From assembly GCA_036768485.1 (NCBI GenBank), contig JAVLUZ010000271.1:1736001-1800000 (forward strand): a stretch of DNA of 64,000 nt, written 5' to 3'. Shown in pieces: positions 35,668 through 45,390 of this stretch. Source of the DNA: Mermis nigrescens (Eukaryota > Nematoda > Enoplea > Mermithida > Mermithidae). A model generated the notes under the pieces. The model was not told the origin of the DNA, did not search any database, and saw only the letters and a program-made list of their open reading frames with translations. The translations under genes were made by a program, and so were the position numbers. Position 1 is the stretch's first letter, and every line of letters starts with the position of its first letter.

Positions 35668-36190
35668 ATGGTTATGATTCAGAATGTTATTTCTACAGCT
35701 TGAGTCTCTTCAAAGCTTTCAAATTTGTATTAAATTAAGAGAAGCTGTGACTGAGTGGACTTTGACCAAAAAGGATTCAATGCGGCAATAATACAAATAA
35801 ACAAAACCAAAAGCAATGAGTCTACTATTCAGTTTGGGAAAATTAGTTTGCATCAGTGCTTAAAGCCTAGAAGAAAATAACATTGTGAATGAAAACATTT
35901 TCAAAACATTGCAGCAAAGAGGATATGAGCTAAAACTAACTGAACACAAAATATGCAACCTGGGCGCAAACATAAATTTGCATTCTCTTACTCAAATGCA
36001 CAGAAAATTTGTTGAATACAAACAGGAATTATTCCCTGGTTTGAAATTATGCTTTCTCTGATGGTCCGCCCTCTGCCATTATTTCTATGACAAGAAAAAT
36101 TGTAATTACAGGTGCCAGAAAAAAAGCACAACTGAAAAGCTTTCAAAAACACATAATATGTTTGATTGATGCATTCAAAACAGCCTGACG
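35668..36190 (+). pseudogene. TBP-like gene relic of the old Polinton
   Basis: This aligns with the TBP-like gene at 49445. Retained landmarks are the start region (ATGGTTATGATTCAGAATGT), CTTTCAAATTTGTATTAAAT, and GAATTATTCCCTGGTTTG encoding ELFPGL. That last piece keeps one base that is missing from the newer copy, where the frame breaks. Several stops make it non-functional, but it shows the gene was already part of this Polinton lineage. Confidence 0.7.
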
Positions 36191-36939
36191 TACATACACA
36201 CACTAAATTGTATGCAGTGTTGCTTGCATACATAGGTCAACACTGTTAGGATTTCAGCCCCATGCAGCTAAACTATGTGATTATATACTAAGGAAAAAAA
36301 AGATGGCAACACATGCATTTTAAGCTGTCCAACTATGTTTTTGCTAGAAATAAGTAGCTTATGAACAATAAATTTTTAGGTCCAAAATTGATAGTATAGC
36401 ATATTTTTTGTGTGGGTCCTTTGTGCTGGACCCATCCTTACTAAAAAGAAGATGACTCATATAATGAGCTAGATAATAGATAATAAGGGAAAACAAGATT
36501 CAGCAAAAAATTTATTCTAAAAAAATGCTAGACAATGACATAATTGCATGCATAATGTGCACAAAAGGTACCACTCTTGCATTTTTAACCCATGTGGTGA
36601 TGTTCTAGGCAAGAAATAAGTAATTGTTATTCATCAAAGCATATAGCCTCGATATTGTTGAAGTATCTGGTACTTGTGTAAAGTCCAGTGAGCTGCACCC
36701 TTATTAAGCAGAATGCAGAAGTGCACACTTTATGCTACTGGATGATAAAATATCACAACTATTCAAATTTTGTAAAGTGATTTTATGCTGGGTGTAGCAG
36801 TAATTAGCAGCACCATTTCAGCTATAAATGTTTTGTTAAAATATTAAAGTTAACAAATTAACACCACATGTAATGAAGTGTTCAACAAACCCTTTAAAAT
36901 CATGTGAATAAATGAAACCAAGTTGTTTGGCTTCTTGTA

Positions 36940-37177
36940 CACGAATTTGATTGAGAAAAATAATATATCCATGGCGCGTCTAAAACAATTGTGCATGTGC
37001 AATGAGATTATTCTAGGACGCATTTATGAAGTCAAAACACAAGTAAGATAGGCTAGCGATTGCATTTGTGATGTCAGACAAAAAGCCTTGATATTGCCAA
37101 AACATTAAGCAACCACTAATAAAAACATTTTTAGGATTTATATGTCTGATTAGCTTGATAAAGTCATAATCAATACA
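36940..37177 (-). pseudogene. Gene U relic at the right side of the old Polinton
   Basis: The minus strand reads CIDYDFIKLIRHINPKN, then CLMFWQYQGFLSDITNA, matching the intact tail copy (SLMYWQYQGYLSGI) at 51.7-51.85 kb. It is cut at 37177 by the left end of the younger Polinton. Confidence 0.55.
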
Positions 37178-37535
37178 AGTAGTAAGGCTGGACCTTTGAG
37201 CGTTACAATGCTTAAGCATATATCAGTGCTTAAGCATATAGCCGTGCTTAAGCATATAGCACATGCATAACCATAGAGACTGTAGACGTATAGGTGTGAA
37301 GCGCCAAATTTTGGACTTTCTGTTTAAAGCATAGCGTGAACCGCCAAATTTCGGACGTTCTATTTTAAGCGTAGCGTGAACCGCCAAATTTCGGACGTTC
37401 TATTTTAAGCATAGCGTGAACCGCCGAATTTCGGGCCATCCGAACTCGAGCGTTCTATTTTAAGCGCCGAACTCGAGCGCAGATGATGAGTCATGAGCAC
37501 GTGACAAAGTCCAAAGTCCAACAATTCCCGGTCCC
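37178..37535 (+). repeat. Polinton left terminal region with tandem repeats
   Basis: After AGTAGTAAGGCTGG come iterated TGCTTAAGCATATA words (37210-37260) and tandem units of about 52 bases containing CGCCAAATTTCGGACGTTCT (about 37325-37430) with GTGAAGCGCC/GTGAACCGCC. At its inner edge are TGAGTCA (37487-37493) and CACGTG (37498-37503), resembling AP-1 and E-box sites just before the polymerase TATA box. Confidence 0.6.
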
Positions 37536-37543
37536 TCAGAACG

Positions 37544-37550
37544 TATAAAA
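37544..37550 (+). promoter_or_regulatory. TATA box of the polymerase gene
   Basis: TATAAAA lies in ACGTATAAAAGGAGG, 98 bases before the ATG at 37642, after the AP-1-like and E-box motifs. Confidence 0.7.
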
Positions 37551-37641
37551 GGAGGGAACAGGCAAGAAAAAATCATTCTCTGAAATCTTCAATTCTTTTC
37601 AACTTCTGAATTTCTGCTCTGAAATTGTTTTCTCATTGAAA

Positions 37642-40600
37642 ATGGATTCTGACTTCGAAATGGAAGAACTTTCAACACAAGACGTGTGGTACAAAACGGA
37701 CGAAGAAATGCGGGAGGAGTGGGAGGACAGTTTGGAAGTTGTAGACGAGTGGTACCCGCCTGAGGAATTTTATGAATTAGGGGAGCCAGAAACGGAGAAA
37801 ATAAAACGGTTCAACACGGAAGGGCGAGCGCACACATTAAATTTTAAGAATTTGGATCGTCTCGATTTGGGAAAAAATTTGGCCGAAATTTTCGATAGTG
37901 TGGTCACAAAAATTTTGGACGGTTCCAACACAACGGACATGGTGGGCCTGCAAATTACGCATCCAACGTTAAAGAAGCCAGCCATTCTACCCTTTCGAAA
38001 AGGGGGACAAATAAACGGTGAACAAATTGTACATACTATCGAGCGGATTTTACAGTCAAACGAGGAAGTGCAACTTGAACAACCAGAGACTCGTATAAAA
38101 ATAGTACACGTTAGTCCGCCAAGTGGCTCAGGCCATCATAAACGCAGATTTATAAACTTAGAAAAAGAAATGAAGGCAAAACAATGTTTTGTAAAAATTA
38201 ACAATAATGATAATTTATGTTTGCCCAGGGCACTAGTCGTCGCAAAAGCGCGTTTAGATCATATAGAAAAGCCTATGGACAAAACTTTAGAATGGCGATA
38301 TAAAAACATTTGTAAAAAAGATACCCCTAGAAGAAAAGCACAGCATAAGGCAGCGCTAGAACTAATGAATAAAGCGGGTCTTAAAGATCATGTAGGACCT
38401 TGCGGTATAGCAGAGCTGCAAGCATTGCAGGCTGCATTGCAAGATTTTCAAATTAAAGTTTTTAGCGCCGATTTTTGTAATGCTATAATTTTTGAAGGCC
38501 CACCATCAGAAAAAGTTGTAAATCTGTATCATAATAATAATCATTTTGACGTTATTGGAAGTATGGCTGGCTTTATGAATCGCAGCTACTTCTGTGAATC
38601 ATGTAACAAGGGATACAATAACAAAAACGAGCACCGCTGCTCCAGAGTTTGCCCTTGTTGTCAAGGACTTATATGCCCAAACACGGCTCTGATAGAATGC
38701 AAGGATTGTGGTCGACTCTTTAGAGGCCAGCAATGTTTTGACAATCACAAGAAAGTTGGCAAAAATGGGTTTTCATTATGCCAACAAATGAAGCGATGCG
38801 AAAAATGTGGCCGACATATTAGCAGGCTTGACAAAATTAAGCGGCACAGATGCGACCACTATTACTGCAAGATCTGCAAGACAGACGTGCCTAAAAACGA
38901 TCATAAATGTTACATGAAACCGCTAGAAATTGAAAAGAATGAAAAGGAAAACACAAAATATGTGTTTTTTGATTTTGAAACATGCCAAGAAAAGATCTGT
39001 GGCGATACCAATGTTGGAATTCGATTAGAGCATGAGCCAAATTTATGCGTAGCGCACGTCGTATGTGTGAAGTGCAAGGATTTACCAATTGGAATTTGCG
39101 AACATTGCGGCGAAAATCGCCGAATATTTTTTGGAAAAAACTGCGAAAATGAATTTTGCGATTTTTTATTTGGCCTTGAAAATGCTATAGCAATTGCACA
39201 TAATGCAAAAGGCTTTGATGGCCATTTTATTCTAAAATACCTTTTCAAACAGGCCATAGTACCCACAATAGTCACCCGGGGGCTTGAAATTATGAGCTTA
39301 ACAGCAGGCTCTGTAAAATTAATCGATTCCTTCAATTTCTTGCCAATGGCTTTGTCAGCTTTGCCAAAAACTTTTGATGAACCGGAATTGAAAAAAGGTT
39401 ATTTTCCGCACCTTTTCAACACGACCGAAAACGAAAATTATGTGGGTGAGTGGCCGGATGCCTGGTACTACTCCCCAGCTACAATGAACCCCAAGAGCCG
39501 AGAAAACTTTTACAATTGGCATCAAGAGCAGAAAGGCAAAACGTTCAATTTTAGGACCGAACTTTTGGCCTACTGCGAGTCGGATGTTGATATACTCTGC
39601 CGGTGCTGCCTCAAATTTCAAAAATTATTTTTGGCTGAAACTGGCTTAGACCCATTTGAAACATCTTTAACAATCGCAAGCGCTTGCAACAAAGTTTTTA
39701 GATCAACTTATTTGCGCGCAAATACAATCGGCATTGTACCGCACGGTGGCTACAGACGAGCGGAAAAACAATCAATCACGGCAATCAAATGGTTAAAGTG
39801 GTTAAGCGAAACGCAAAAAATTAATATAAGGCATGCTCGCAATATGGGCGAGCAAAAAATAGGCAACTATCGAGTTGACGGCATACACGAAAAGACCGTA
39901 TATGAATTTAATGGATGCTTTTGGCACGGCTGTCCAAAATGCATGAAAAAGCGAACAAAGCTTACAGCCGACCAAATAACAACAGCTGAAGAGGCATACC
40001 AAAACACGATAAGGCGACGCAAAACAATAGAGGCGCAAGGGTACACTGTGACTGAAATGTGGGAGTGCGAGCTGAATCGAGAACTTAGATCAAATTTTGA
40101 AATGAAAAAATTTTTCAACTCAATCAAAATCGTAGACCCATTAGATCCCAGGGAAGCATTTTATGGTGGAAGAACAAATGCCATTAAATTGCTCAAAAAG
40201 ATCAAAAAGGATCAAAATGGGGCTCCCTGGAAAAAATTAGTTACACGGACATATGCAGTTTGTACCCTACAGTTAACAAATACGGCATTTACCCTATTGG
40301 ACATCCTCAGATATTGACGGAAAACTTTTTAGAAATTTTGGCTGAAAAACGACCATATGAGGGACTAATTAAGGCCAAAATTTTACCACCCAAAGGCCTG
40401 TACCACCCAGTATTGCCATACAGATTCGGGGATAAATTATATTTCCCCTTATGCCAAACATGCACTGAAACGCATCAACAGGATTGATGTGAGCACACTG
40501 ACGAAGAACGGGCGATACTGGGTGCATGGGTGACGCTCGAAGTGTACAAAGCACTAGAGTTGGGCTACAAAATTCTCGAAATTTTCGAAGTATGGCATTA

Positions 40601-41562
40601 TGAAAAATCCGAAAAATATGACACCATTACCAACCAGGATGGAGGTCTATTTACGAAATACATCAACAAATTCATGAAATTAAAGCAGGAATCCGACGGG
40701 TGGCCTGCGTGGGTGAAAACGGATGATGACAAAGCAAAATATATAGCGGAATACAAACAACATGAGGGAATAGAACTTGATCCAGCCAAAATCTCAAAAA
40801 ATCCGGGGATGCGCGCACTTTCTAAGCTAATGCTTAATTCTTTTTGGGGGAAATTCGGTCAAAGGAACAACCTGACCAAAGTTTCATTTTTTACGGAGCC
40901 AGAGCCATATTTTGAATTAGTTTTTGACCCAACAAACGTTATTTACTTCGATAAACGCTATCAATAAGAACATGATAGCAGTGACACACGCAAAAGAGGA
41001 TGATTTTGCCGAAGTTATGGGAAATACAAACTCGGTCATAGCCGCCTACACAACAGCTCAGGCGCGCTTAAGATTATATGAACATCTGGAAAAATTAGGC
41101 GATCGAGTACTTTACTTCGACACAGACAGCGTGATTTTTAAATCGACGCTGAATAAAGATGAGTATGAAGTGCCTATTGGATCATACTTGGGCAATATGA
41201 CTGATGAACTAAAGGATTACGGCCCTGGCGCTTACATAGAAACATTCGTGAGCGGAGGGCCTAAAAATTATGCTTACAAAGTCTACTCGGCTCGGGAAAA
41301 CATATTTTACTATCATATAAAAGTGAGAGGATTCACCTTGAACTCGGCTGCGGCGTCAAAAATCAATTTTTGTTCATTACTAAAAATGGTCAAAACGTTT
41401 GTACAGCAAAACAATATAATTGAAAAAATTGTATATTTTCCTCAGATTCGACGCTTGCCTGATCATACTATTGTGACAGAGGATGCGTCTAAAAAGTACA
41501 AAATAGTTTACAATAAACGTGCTGTAAAGCCAGATTTTTCTACGGTGCCGTACGGCTTTTAG
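37642..41562 (+). CDS. Polinton DNA polymerase B with OTU-like and zinc domains (frame broken)
   Basis: Replicative family B polymerase, protein-primed type. In order: an acidic N-terminus; an OTU-like cysteine-protease region with NDNLCLPRAL (about residue 190) and NHFDVI (about 302); a long cysteine cluster (about 318-425); exonuclease motifs FFDFETC (about 445), HNAKGFDG (about 522) and YCESDVDIL (about 647); EFNGCFWHGC; then polymerase motifs SLYP (motif A), KLMLNSFWGKFG (motif B) and YFDTDSV (motif C). Three lesions separate the parts: a missing A in a run near 40226, an in-frame TGA near 40485 where the old copy has a lysine codon, and a one-base gain near 40948. ATG 37642 is chosen over the upstream non-ATG opening. 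The gene may be inactive, or some lesions may be assembly errors. Confidence 0.88.
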
Positions 41563-41643
41563 TCTTTTTCTGCATATTTTTTGTTTATCCCGTGCCTTAT
41601 TTTATTATTTAACCCCCTGACCGTCATTTTTTGTTTATTTTGC

Positions 41644-41779
41644 TCCTCTGGCCGGTACCCGTCCGAAAAACGGTGTGACCGGACAAGACGTCATTTTGCT
41701 TAGTTAATCTTTTTGTTTTTTTCGTTCCTCTGGCCGGTACCCGTCCGAAAAACGGTGTGACCGGACAAGACGTCATTTT
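41644..41779 (+). repeat. Duplicated hairpin after the polymerase gene
   Basis: A block of about 55 bases beginning TCCTCTGGCCGGTACCCGTC occurs at 41644 and again at 41725, period 81. Each copy can fold: CCGGT with ACCGG, and CCGT with ACGG around a GAAAA-rich loop, ending in ACAAGACGTCATTTTG. The blocks sit in the 480-base interval between polymerase and the next gene; a 3'-end or regulatory role is possible. Confidence 0.6.
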
Positions 41780-42011
41780 GTTTTGTTCATATGGCGGTCA
41801 TGGTTACTAATTTGTTTTGTTCTCGCCTGCCTGCCGGATCTCCCTGAAAAGAGCAAGTGCCGGTGGGTAGTCAAAACACGGGTGGTATAGTTTTGTTGAA
41901 AAACAAAATAAAAAATAAAAAACCCCCCAAAAACATGGTGCCGATACATGCTCAGCTCCCCGCGCTGGCACCGGGCACTGCATTTTGCAGTGGCAGAGAA
42001 GCATGAAAAGT

Positions 42012-42019
42012 TATAAAAG
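42012..42019 (+). promoter_or_regulatory. TATA box of the small membrane protein gene
   Basis: TATAAAAG lies 34 bases before the ATG at 42046. The old copy has the same context (AGTTATATAAGATTTTC) upstream of its relic. Confidence 0.65.
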
Positions 42020-42045
42020 ATTTTCTTGTTCAAAAATAATAAAAA

Positions 42046-42282
42046 ATGTTAAATGGTACTTGCATAACTAGATACCACTTACAACCTATTTATAATGAAA
42101 TTTTGGGTTGTATTGTTCTCATAATTGTTCTATCAATTTTAATTTTGTGCAAGCTTTTGAAGAAACAAATTAAAAAGTTGCATAGAGGTTTAAGTAGCTT
42201 GAGCTCTAGTAGAAATGGATCTCGGCAATTGTCTGCAGTGTTCGATGAAGCCCAAATCGAAATACCACTACGAGATTTGTAA
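42046..42282 (+). CDS. Small single-pass membrane protein (hypothetical)
   Basis: The 78-residue protein has one clear hydrophobic segment (about residues 19-36, GCIVLIIVLSILILC), then a basic stretch (KLLKKQIKKLHR) and a polar serine-rich tail. The positive-inside pattern suggests the C-terminal side is cytoplasmic. The family is not recognised. It has its own TATA box and overlaps the start of the zinc-ribbon gene by 68 bases in another frame. The old Polinton has a matching relic, which supports it as a real gene. Confidence 0.6.
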   Translation: MLNGTCITRYHLQPIYNEILGCIVLIIVLSILILCKLLKKQIKKLHRGLSSLSSSRNGSRQLSAVFDEAQIEIPLRDL

Positions 42283-42634
42283 TTTTCTGCATAAGAAACC
42301 ATGCTTTCAACGGAGATGGTGCAGATTTTTCGAAGCTGGTTGTAAACAGTGCGTTTTAAAGATAGGTAAAAAGTCTCCAAGTTTTTCATTTTTACTCTGT
42401 GAGAAATGCTCAAGTGAAATTAACGTTATCAAGAAAGATAAGTATATGTTGTACTTTTATTCGGAAGGACCTCAGCCAAAACGTGACGATATAAGCTTTG
42501 CTGTTAAATGTGATGATTGTATTTTTAAAATTTCACGAAACAAAAGATTAAAAATTGTAGTCAAATTTTGCAAAAAGTGTACTAATATTTTCTGCACGGT
42601 AGCAAAAGGTAAAAACGCATTATATTTCTATTGA
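42215..42634 (+). CDS. Cysteine-rich, putative zinc-binding protein
   Basis: The 139-residue protein begins MDLGNCLQCSMKPKSK. It has five CxxC pairs (CLQC, CKQC, CEKC, CDDC, CKKC) plus single cysteines, spaced as two or more zinc ribbons with a repeated layout (SF..LLCEKCSSEI and VVKFCKKCTNIF). There is no catalytic motif. The start is chosen at the first ATG that includes CLQC. It lies 3 bases upstream of integrase and follows the membrane protein. Function is unknown: nucleic-acid binding, transcription regulation or a partner of the polymerase are all possible. Confidence 0.6.
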   Translation: MDLGNCLQCSMKPKSKYHYEICNFLHKKPCFQRRWCRFFEAGCKQCVLKIGKKSPSFSFLLCEKCSSEINVIKKDKYMLYFYSEGPQPKRDDISFAVKCDDCIFKISRNKRLKIVVKFCKKCTNIFCTVAKGKNALYFY

Positions 42635-42637
42635 AGT

Positions 42638-43663
42638 ATGGAAAAAAATTATTACGATCCTCAGACAGGTTACACGGGGGTTGAACCTCTGAGATCACAT
42701 ACAAAACTACCTAAAAAGGAGGTGATAAATTGGCTCGAAACCCAACCAACCTACACTTTACATAAACCGGCGAGAAGAAAATATGTGCGCAATAAAGTTA
42801 TTGTTTCCAGGATAGATGAGCAATGGGCTATAGATTTAGTAGACTTGCAATCACTGAAAAAGCATAATGACGGTTACGTTTTTCTCTTAAACTGTATAGA
42901 CGTGTTTAGCAAGTATGCATGGAGTATACCCGTAAAAAATAAAAGCGCAGCGTCGATTCTCAATGCTTTCAAACTCATTTTAGATAAAGGTCGAAAACCA
43001 GAAAAGGTGCAAAGTGACGCAGGCACAGAATTTTTAAATAAACAATTTCAAACCTTTTTGAAAGAAAATGATATTGATTTCTTCACAACAAACAGTGAGC
43101 TTAAGGCATGTGTAGTCGAGCGTTTTAACCGCACTTTGAAAGAACGCATGTGGCGTTATTTTACGAAACATAACACATATAGGTACATTAATATTTTAGA
43201 TGATCTGATTGAAGGTTACAATAATACAAAACATCGTACAATAGGCATCGAACCGGCCAACGTTAATAATAATAACGAGTCTCAAATTTTACGAAAAGCA
43301 TTCAAAATTGACAATAAAAACGTAATTTTTAAATTTAATGTAGGAGATAAAGTTCGAATAAGTAAGGTTAAGAGAACTTTTGAAAAGGGCTACAAGCCTA
43401 ACTGGAGTGAAGAAACGTTCGTAATAGATAAAAAACTTAAACGCAATCCACCCGTTTACACACTAAAGGACCAGATGGGTGAGAAATTAGAAGGCGTATT
43501 CTATGAGCCAGAACTACAAAAAGTTAACATTATCGATGAAGTTTACGTAGTAGAAAAAGTTTTAAGCACACGCAAAAAAGGAAGAAAAACGGAATATTTA
43601 GTTAAATGGCGCGGTTTTCCTGAAAAGTTTAATAGTTGGGTTAGTAAACTAATCAAATTATGA
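42638..43663 (+). CDS. Polinton integrase (retroviral-type) with chromodomain
   Basis: The 341-residue integrase inserts the element into chromosomal DNA. The catalytic core shows WAIDLVDL (first Asp, about 66-69), QSDAGTEF (Asp about 127) and VVERFNRTL (Glu about 161). The C-terminus carries a chromodomain (YVVEKVLSTRKKG, EYLVKWRGFPEKFNSW), which in related integrases reads histone methylation and steers insertion. No HHCC finger is obvious at the N-terminus. The frame is fully intact, unlike several neighbours. Confidence 0.93.
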   Translation: MEKNYYDPQTGYTGVEPLRSHTKLPKKEVINWLETQPTYTLHKPARRKYVRNKVIVSRIDEQWAIDLVDLQSLKKHNDGYVFLLNCIDVFSKYAWSIPVKNKSAASILNAFKLILDKGRKPEKVQSDAGTEFLNKQFQTFLKENDIDFFTTNSELKACVVERFNRTLKERMWRYFTKHNTYRYINILDDLIEGYNNTKHRTIGIEPANVNNNNESQILRKAFKIDNKNVIFKFNVGDKVRISKVKRTFEKGYKPNWSEETFVIDKKLKRNPPVYTLKDQMGEKLEGVFYEPELQKVNIIDEVYVVEKVLSTRKKGRKTEYLVKWRGFPEKFNSWVSKLIKL

Positions 43664-43735
43664 ATCTAGATAAGAAACTTCAGATAAAAGTAATCCGGTT
43701 TTTTTCGGTGCTAAAAATAGGCTCATCTCAGAAAG

Positions 43736-43802
43736 TATAAAAGGGATTGAAAATTTAAAAATCCTCATTTTTAAAATTTTTGTTTAACTGTGCGGTCGAA
43801 AA
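43736..43802 (+). promoter_or_regulatory. Duplicated promoter-leader, copy 1
   Basis: TATAAAAG (43736-43743) is followed by GGATTGAAAAT, an A/T-rich stretch and ACTGTGCGGTCGAAAA directly before the ATG at 43803; TATA to ATG is 67 bases. The next gene has the same module with identical spacing (44131-44197). The old Polinton retains a version near 34300-34370. Confidence 0.75.
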
Positions 43803-44120
43803 ATGGACTCTTCTGCTCCTGAATCACGTTCAAGCAAGATCAAAGCTCCAATTCAGCTGTGCTCCCGCAACTTGCCTCGGCCAATGTATGCACTAACGAT
43901 CGAACTTTGTTATTTTTGCCAAAAAATTTGCGAAGAACGAGACTGTTTTAGAACAGATTCGGGTAACTTATTTTTTTCGATACCAATGTGCCCGAAATGT
44001 TTGGAATACAATAAGGCAAGACAAGAGGCAGGGATCGCAGTTCTTGAGAGACACTTGGAAGAAAGAAAAAATATGGCTTCAAGACGGGAAGAAAGCTTGC
44101 TAAAAATAGCATCGGAATAG
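43803..44120 (+). CDS. Small zinc-ribbon-like protein
   Basis: The 105-residue protein is serine-rich at the N-terminus, with one ribbon-like pair (LCYFCQKICEE and MCPKCLEYN), then a charged helical tail (LERHLEERKNMASRREE) likely to form a coiled coil. The family is not recognised. It is preceded by the promoter-leader module shared with the next gene, suggesting co-regulation. Its beginning survives in the old copy at 34371. Confidence 0.6.
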   Translation: MDSSAPESRSSKIKAPIQLCSRNLPRPMYALTIELCYFCQKICEERDCFRTDSGNLFFSIPMCPKCLEYNKARQEAGIAVLERHLEERKNMASRREESLLKIASE

Positions 44121-44130
44121 AGCTGGAGTC

Positions 44131-44197
44131 TATATAAGGGATTGAAAATTTTAAAAAGCATCATTCTCAAAAATTTTCACTTACTGTGCGGTCGAAA
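44131..44197 (+). promoter_or_regulatory. Duplicated promoter-leader, copy 2
   Basis: TATATAAG (44131-44138), GGGATTGAAAATTTTAAAAA and ACTGTGCGGTCGAAA run up to the ATG at 44198; TATA to ATG is 67 bases, as in copy 1. Conservation of the leader up to the ATG suggests a shared transcription start or translation signal. Confidence 0.75.
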
Positions 44198-44587
44198 ATG
44201 TCTTCTTCTGGTCAGCAAATATTTGTTACCTTTTGTTCCGAGCTGGCTCGCATTTTTTCGTTGTTCCCATACAACAATTACCAGCTTGCTTGGGTTGCAA
44301 CGTATTTTTGGAACCGCTTCTCTGATGCCTACAAGGATCAGTGGAAAGCGGGTGCTGCAGACTACAACATGCAGCGCGAGTTGACAGGAAAAAACAAACA
44401 GCGTGGCTTCTGGCATTTTGCTATTGCTTTAGAGCGGCAAATGGCCCGTTTCAAAACATCTTTCTTTGTCGAAATGTGGCAACATATTCGGCCAGAACGT
44501 CGCGTTGTTTGGACACTGTCAACCGAAAATACTGTTGATACGCAAATTGAGCGTATCATGAGCAATATAGAAAACCTCAATTTGTAA
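44198..44587 (+). CDS. HMG-box-like protein
   Basis: The 129-residue protein begins MSSSGQQIFV. Residues 10-60 fit an HMG box: an F..E start, a Pro-containing turn (LFPYNN), aromatic FW, then FSDAYKDQWKAGAADYN, matching the LSD-x2-K-x2-W-x2-AA-x2-Y pattern of HMG helices 2 and 3. The C-terminal half (RPERRVVWTL, IERIMSNIENLNL) is not recognised. HMG-box proteins bend or package DNA and assist promoter and virion-DNA architecture. The assignment rests on pattern only. Confidence 0.5.
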   Translation: MSSSGQQIFVTFCSELARIFSLFPYNNYQLAWVATYFWNRFSDAYKDQWKAGAADYNMQRELTGKNKQRGFWHFAIALERQMARFKTSFFVEMWQHIRPERRVVWTLSTENTVDTQIERIMSNIENLNL

Positions 44588-44730
44588 AAAATATACATTC
44601 GCCTGAAAAAAAAAACCAAAAAAAAATTTTTTGGCCTGCGCTGAAGCTCCGGGTCCTCGTCCCGCAGGCTGGGCAGCTGCATAAGCAGCTGGCAGAGAGA
44701 GCTTCATCTATATTAGAAAAAGCACAATTC
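44588..44730 (+). other. Intergenic region with hairpins, upstream of the ATPase
   Basis: Contains an A-rich run followed by TTTTTT, GCCTGCG...CGCAGGC (stem CCTGCG/CGCAGG) and CAGCTGCATAAGCAGCTG, a near-perfect inverted repeat. A weak TATATTAG occurs at 44709-44716, 22 bases before the ATPase ATG. A terminator or promoter role is possible. Confidence 0.4.
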
Positions 44731-45366
44731 ATGCACGTAATGAAAATGGATCTCCAATTTCAACACCCCTTTACTTGTATTGTAGCCGGCCCCACAAAGG
44801 CTGGAAAATCAACTTTTGTAAAACAGCTTGTAAAAAATGCAAATAATTTTATTCATCCACCTCCGAAATTCATATGGTGGTTTTTCGCAGAAGATCAGAG
44901 TTTGCATAAAGAGATGGAAACCAGCGTAATTTTCATGAAAGGTCCCCCTGATTTAAATCTAGTTAGGCAACATAGCAGTGAACCACAATTAATTATAATA
45001 GATGATCTTATGCAAGAAGCAAAAAATGATACATTATTTACACGTGGTTGTCATCATTGGAATATTTCTGTAATAAATATCGTTCAAAACATATTTTTTA
45101 AAGGTTTGAGAACATGTCGCATAAACACGGAATATTTAGTTTTAATGAAGAACCCGTCTGATCGACTCCAGGTACAAACACTAGCCCGTCAGCTTTACCC
45201 TCATAATCCTAAGTTTTTTCTGGAAGCCTTTAATGATGCTACAAAAGAAGCGTTTTCTTTCCTTTTGGTCGACTTGACACAATCTACACCTGAAAATTTA
45301 CGTCTCCGCGCTAAAATTTTTCGAAAAATCCAGTTGTTTACACCGAAAAAGTATAAAAGAACTTAA
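44731..45366 (+). CDS. Polinton genome-packaging ATPase (FtsK/HerA, A32-like)
   Basis: The 211-residue ATPase pumps the element's DNA into capsids. It shows Walker A GPTKAGKST (residues 20-28), Walker B PQLIIIDDLM (about 85-94), and the family's C-terminal region (VLMKNPSDRLQVQTLARQLY). The length is typical of Polinton and adintovirus-type ATPases. The frame is intact. It heads the morphogenesis cluster that runs to the minor-capsid candidate. Confidence 0.9.
   Translation: MHVMKMDLQFQHPFTCIVAGPTKAGKSTFVKQLVKNANNFIHPPPKFIWWFFAEDQSLHKEMETSVIFMKGPPDLNLVRQHSSEPQLIIIDDLMQEAKNDTLFTRGCHHWNISVINIVQNIFFKGLRTCRINTEYLVLMKNPSDRLQVQTLARQLYPHNPKFFLEAFNDATKEAFSFLLVDLTQSTPENLRLRAKIFRKIQLFTPKKYKRT
45352..45359 (+). 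promoter_or_regulatory. TATA box of the 45391 gene
   Basis: TATAAAAG lies inside the last codons of the ATPase gene, 39 bases before the ATG at 45391. Confidence 0.65.
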
Positions 45367-45390
45367 ACATATTTTAGGTCAAAATAAAAA

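Noticed and set aside
38910..39335. Minus-strand ORF of 141 codons inside polymerase
   Set aside because: Shadow of the coding strand in a conserved exonuclease region.
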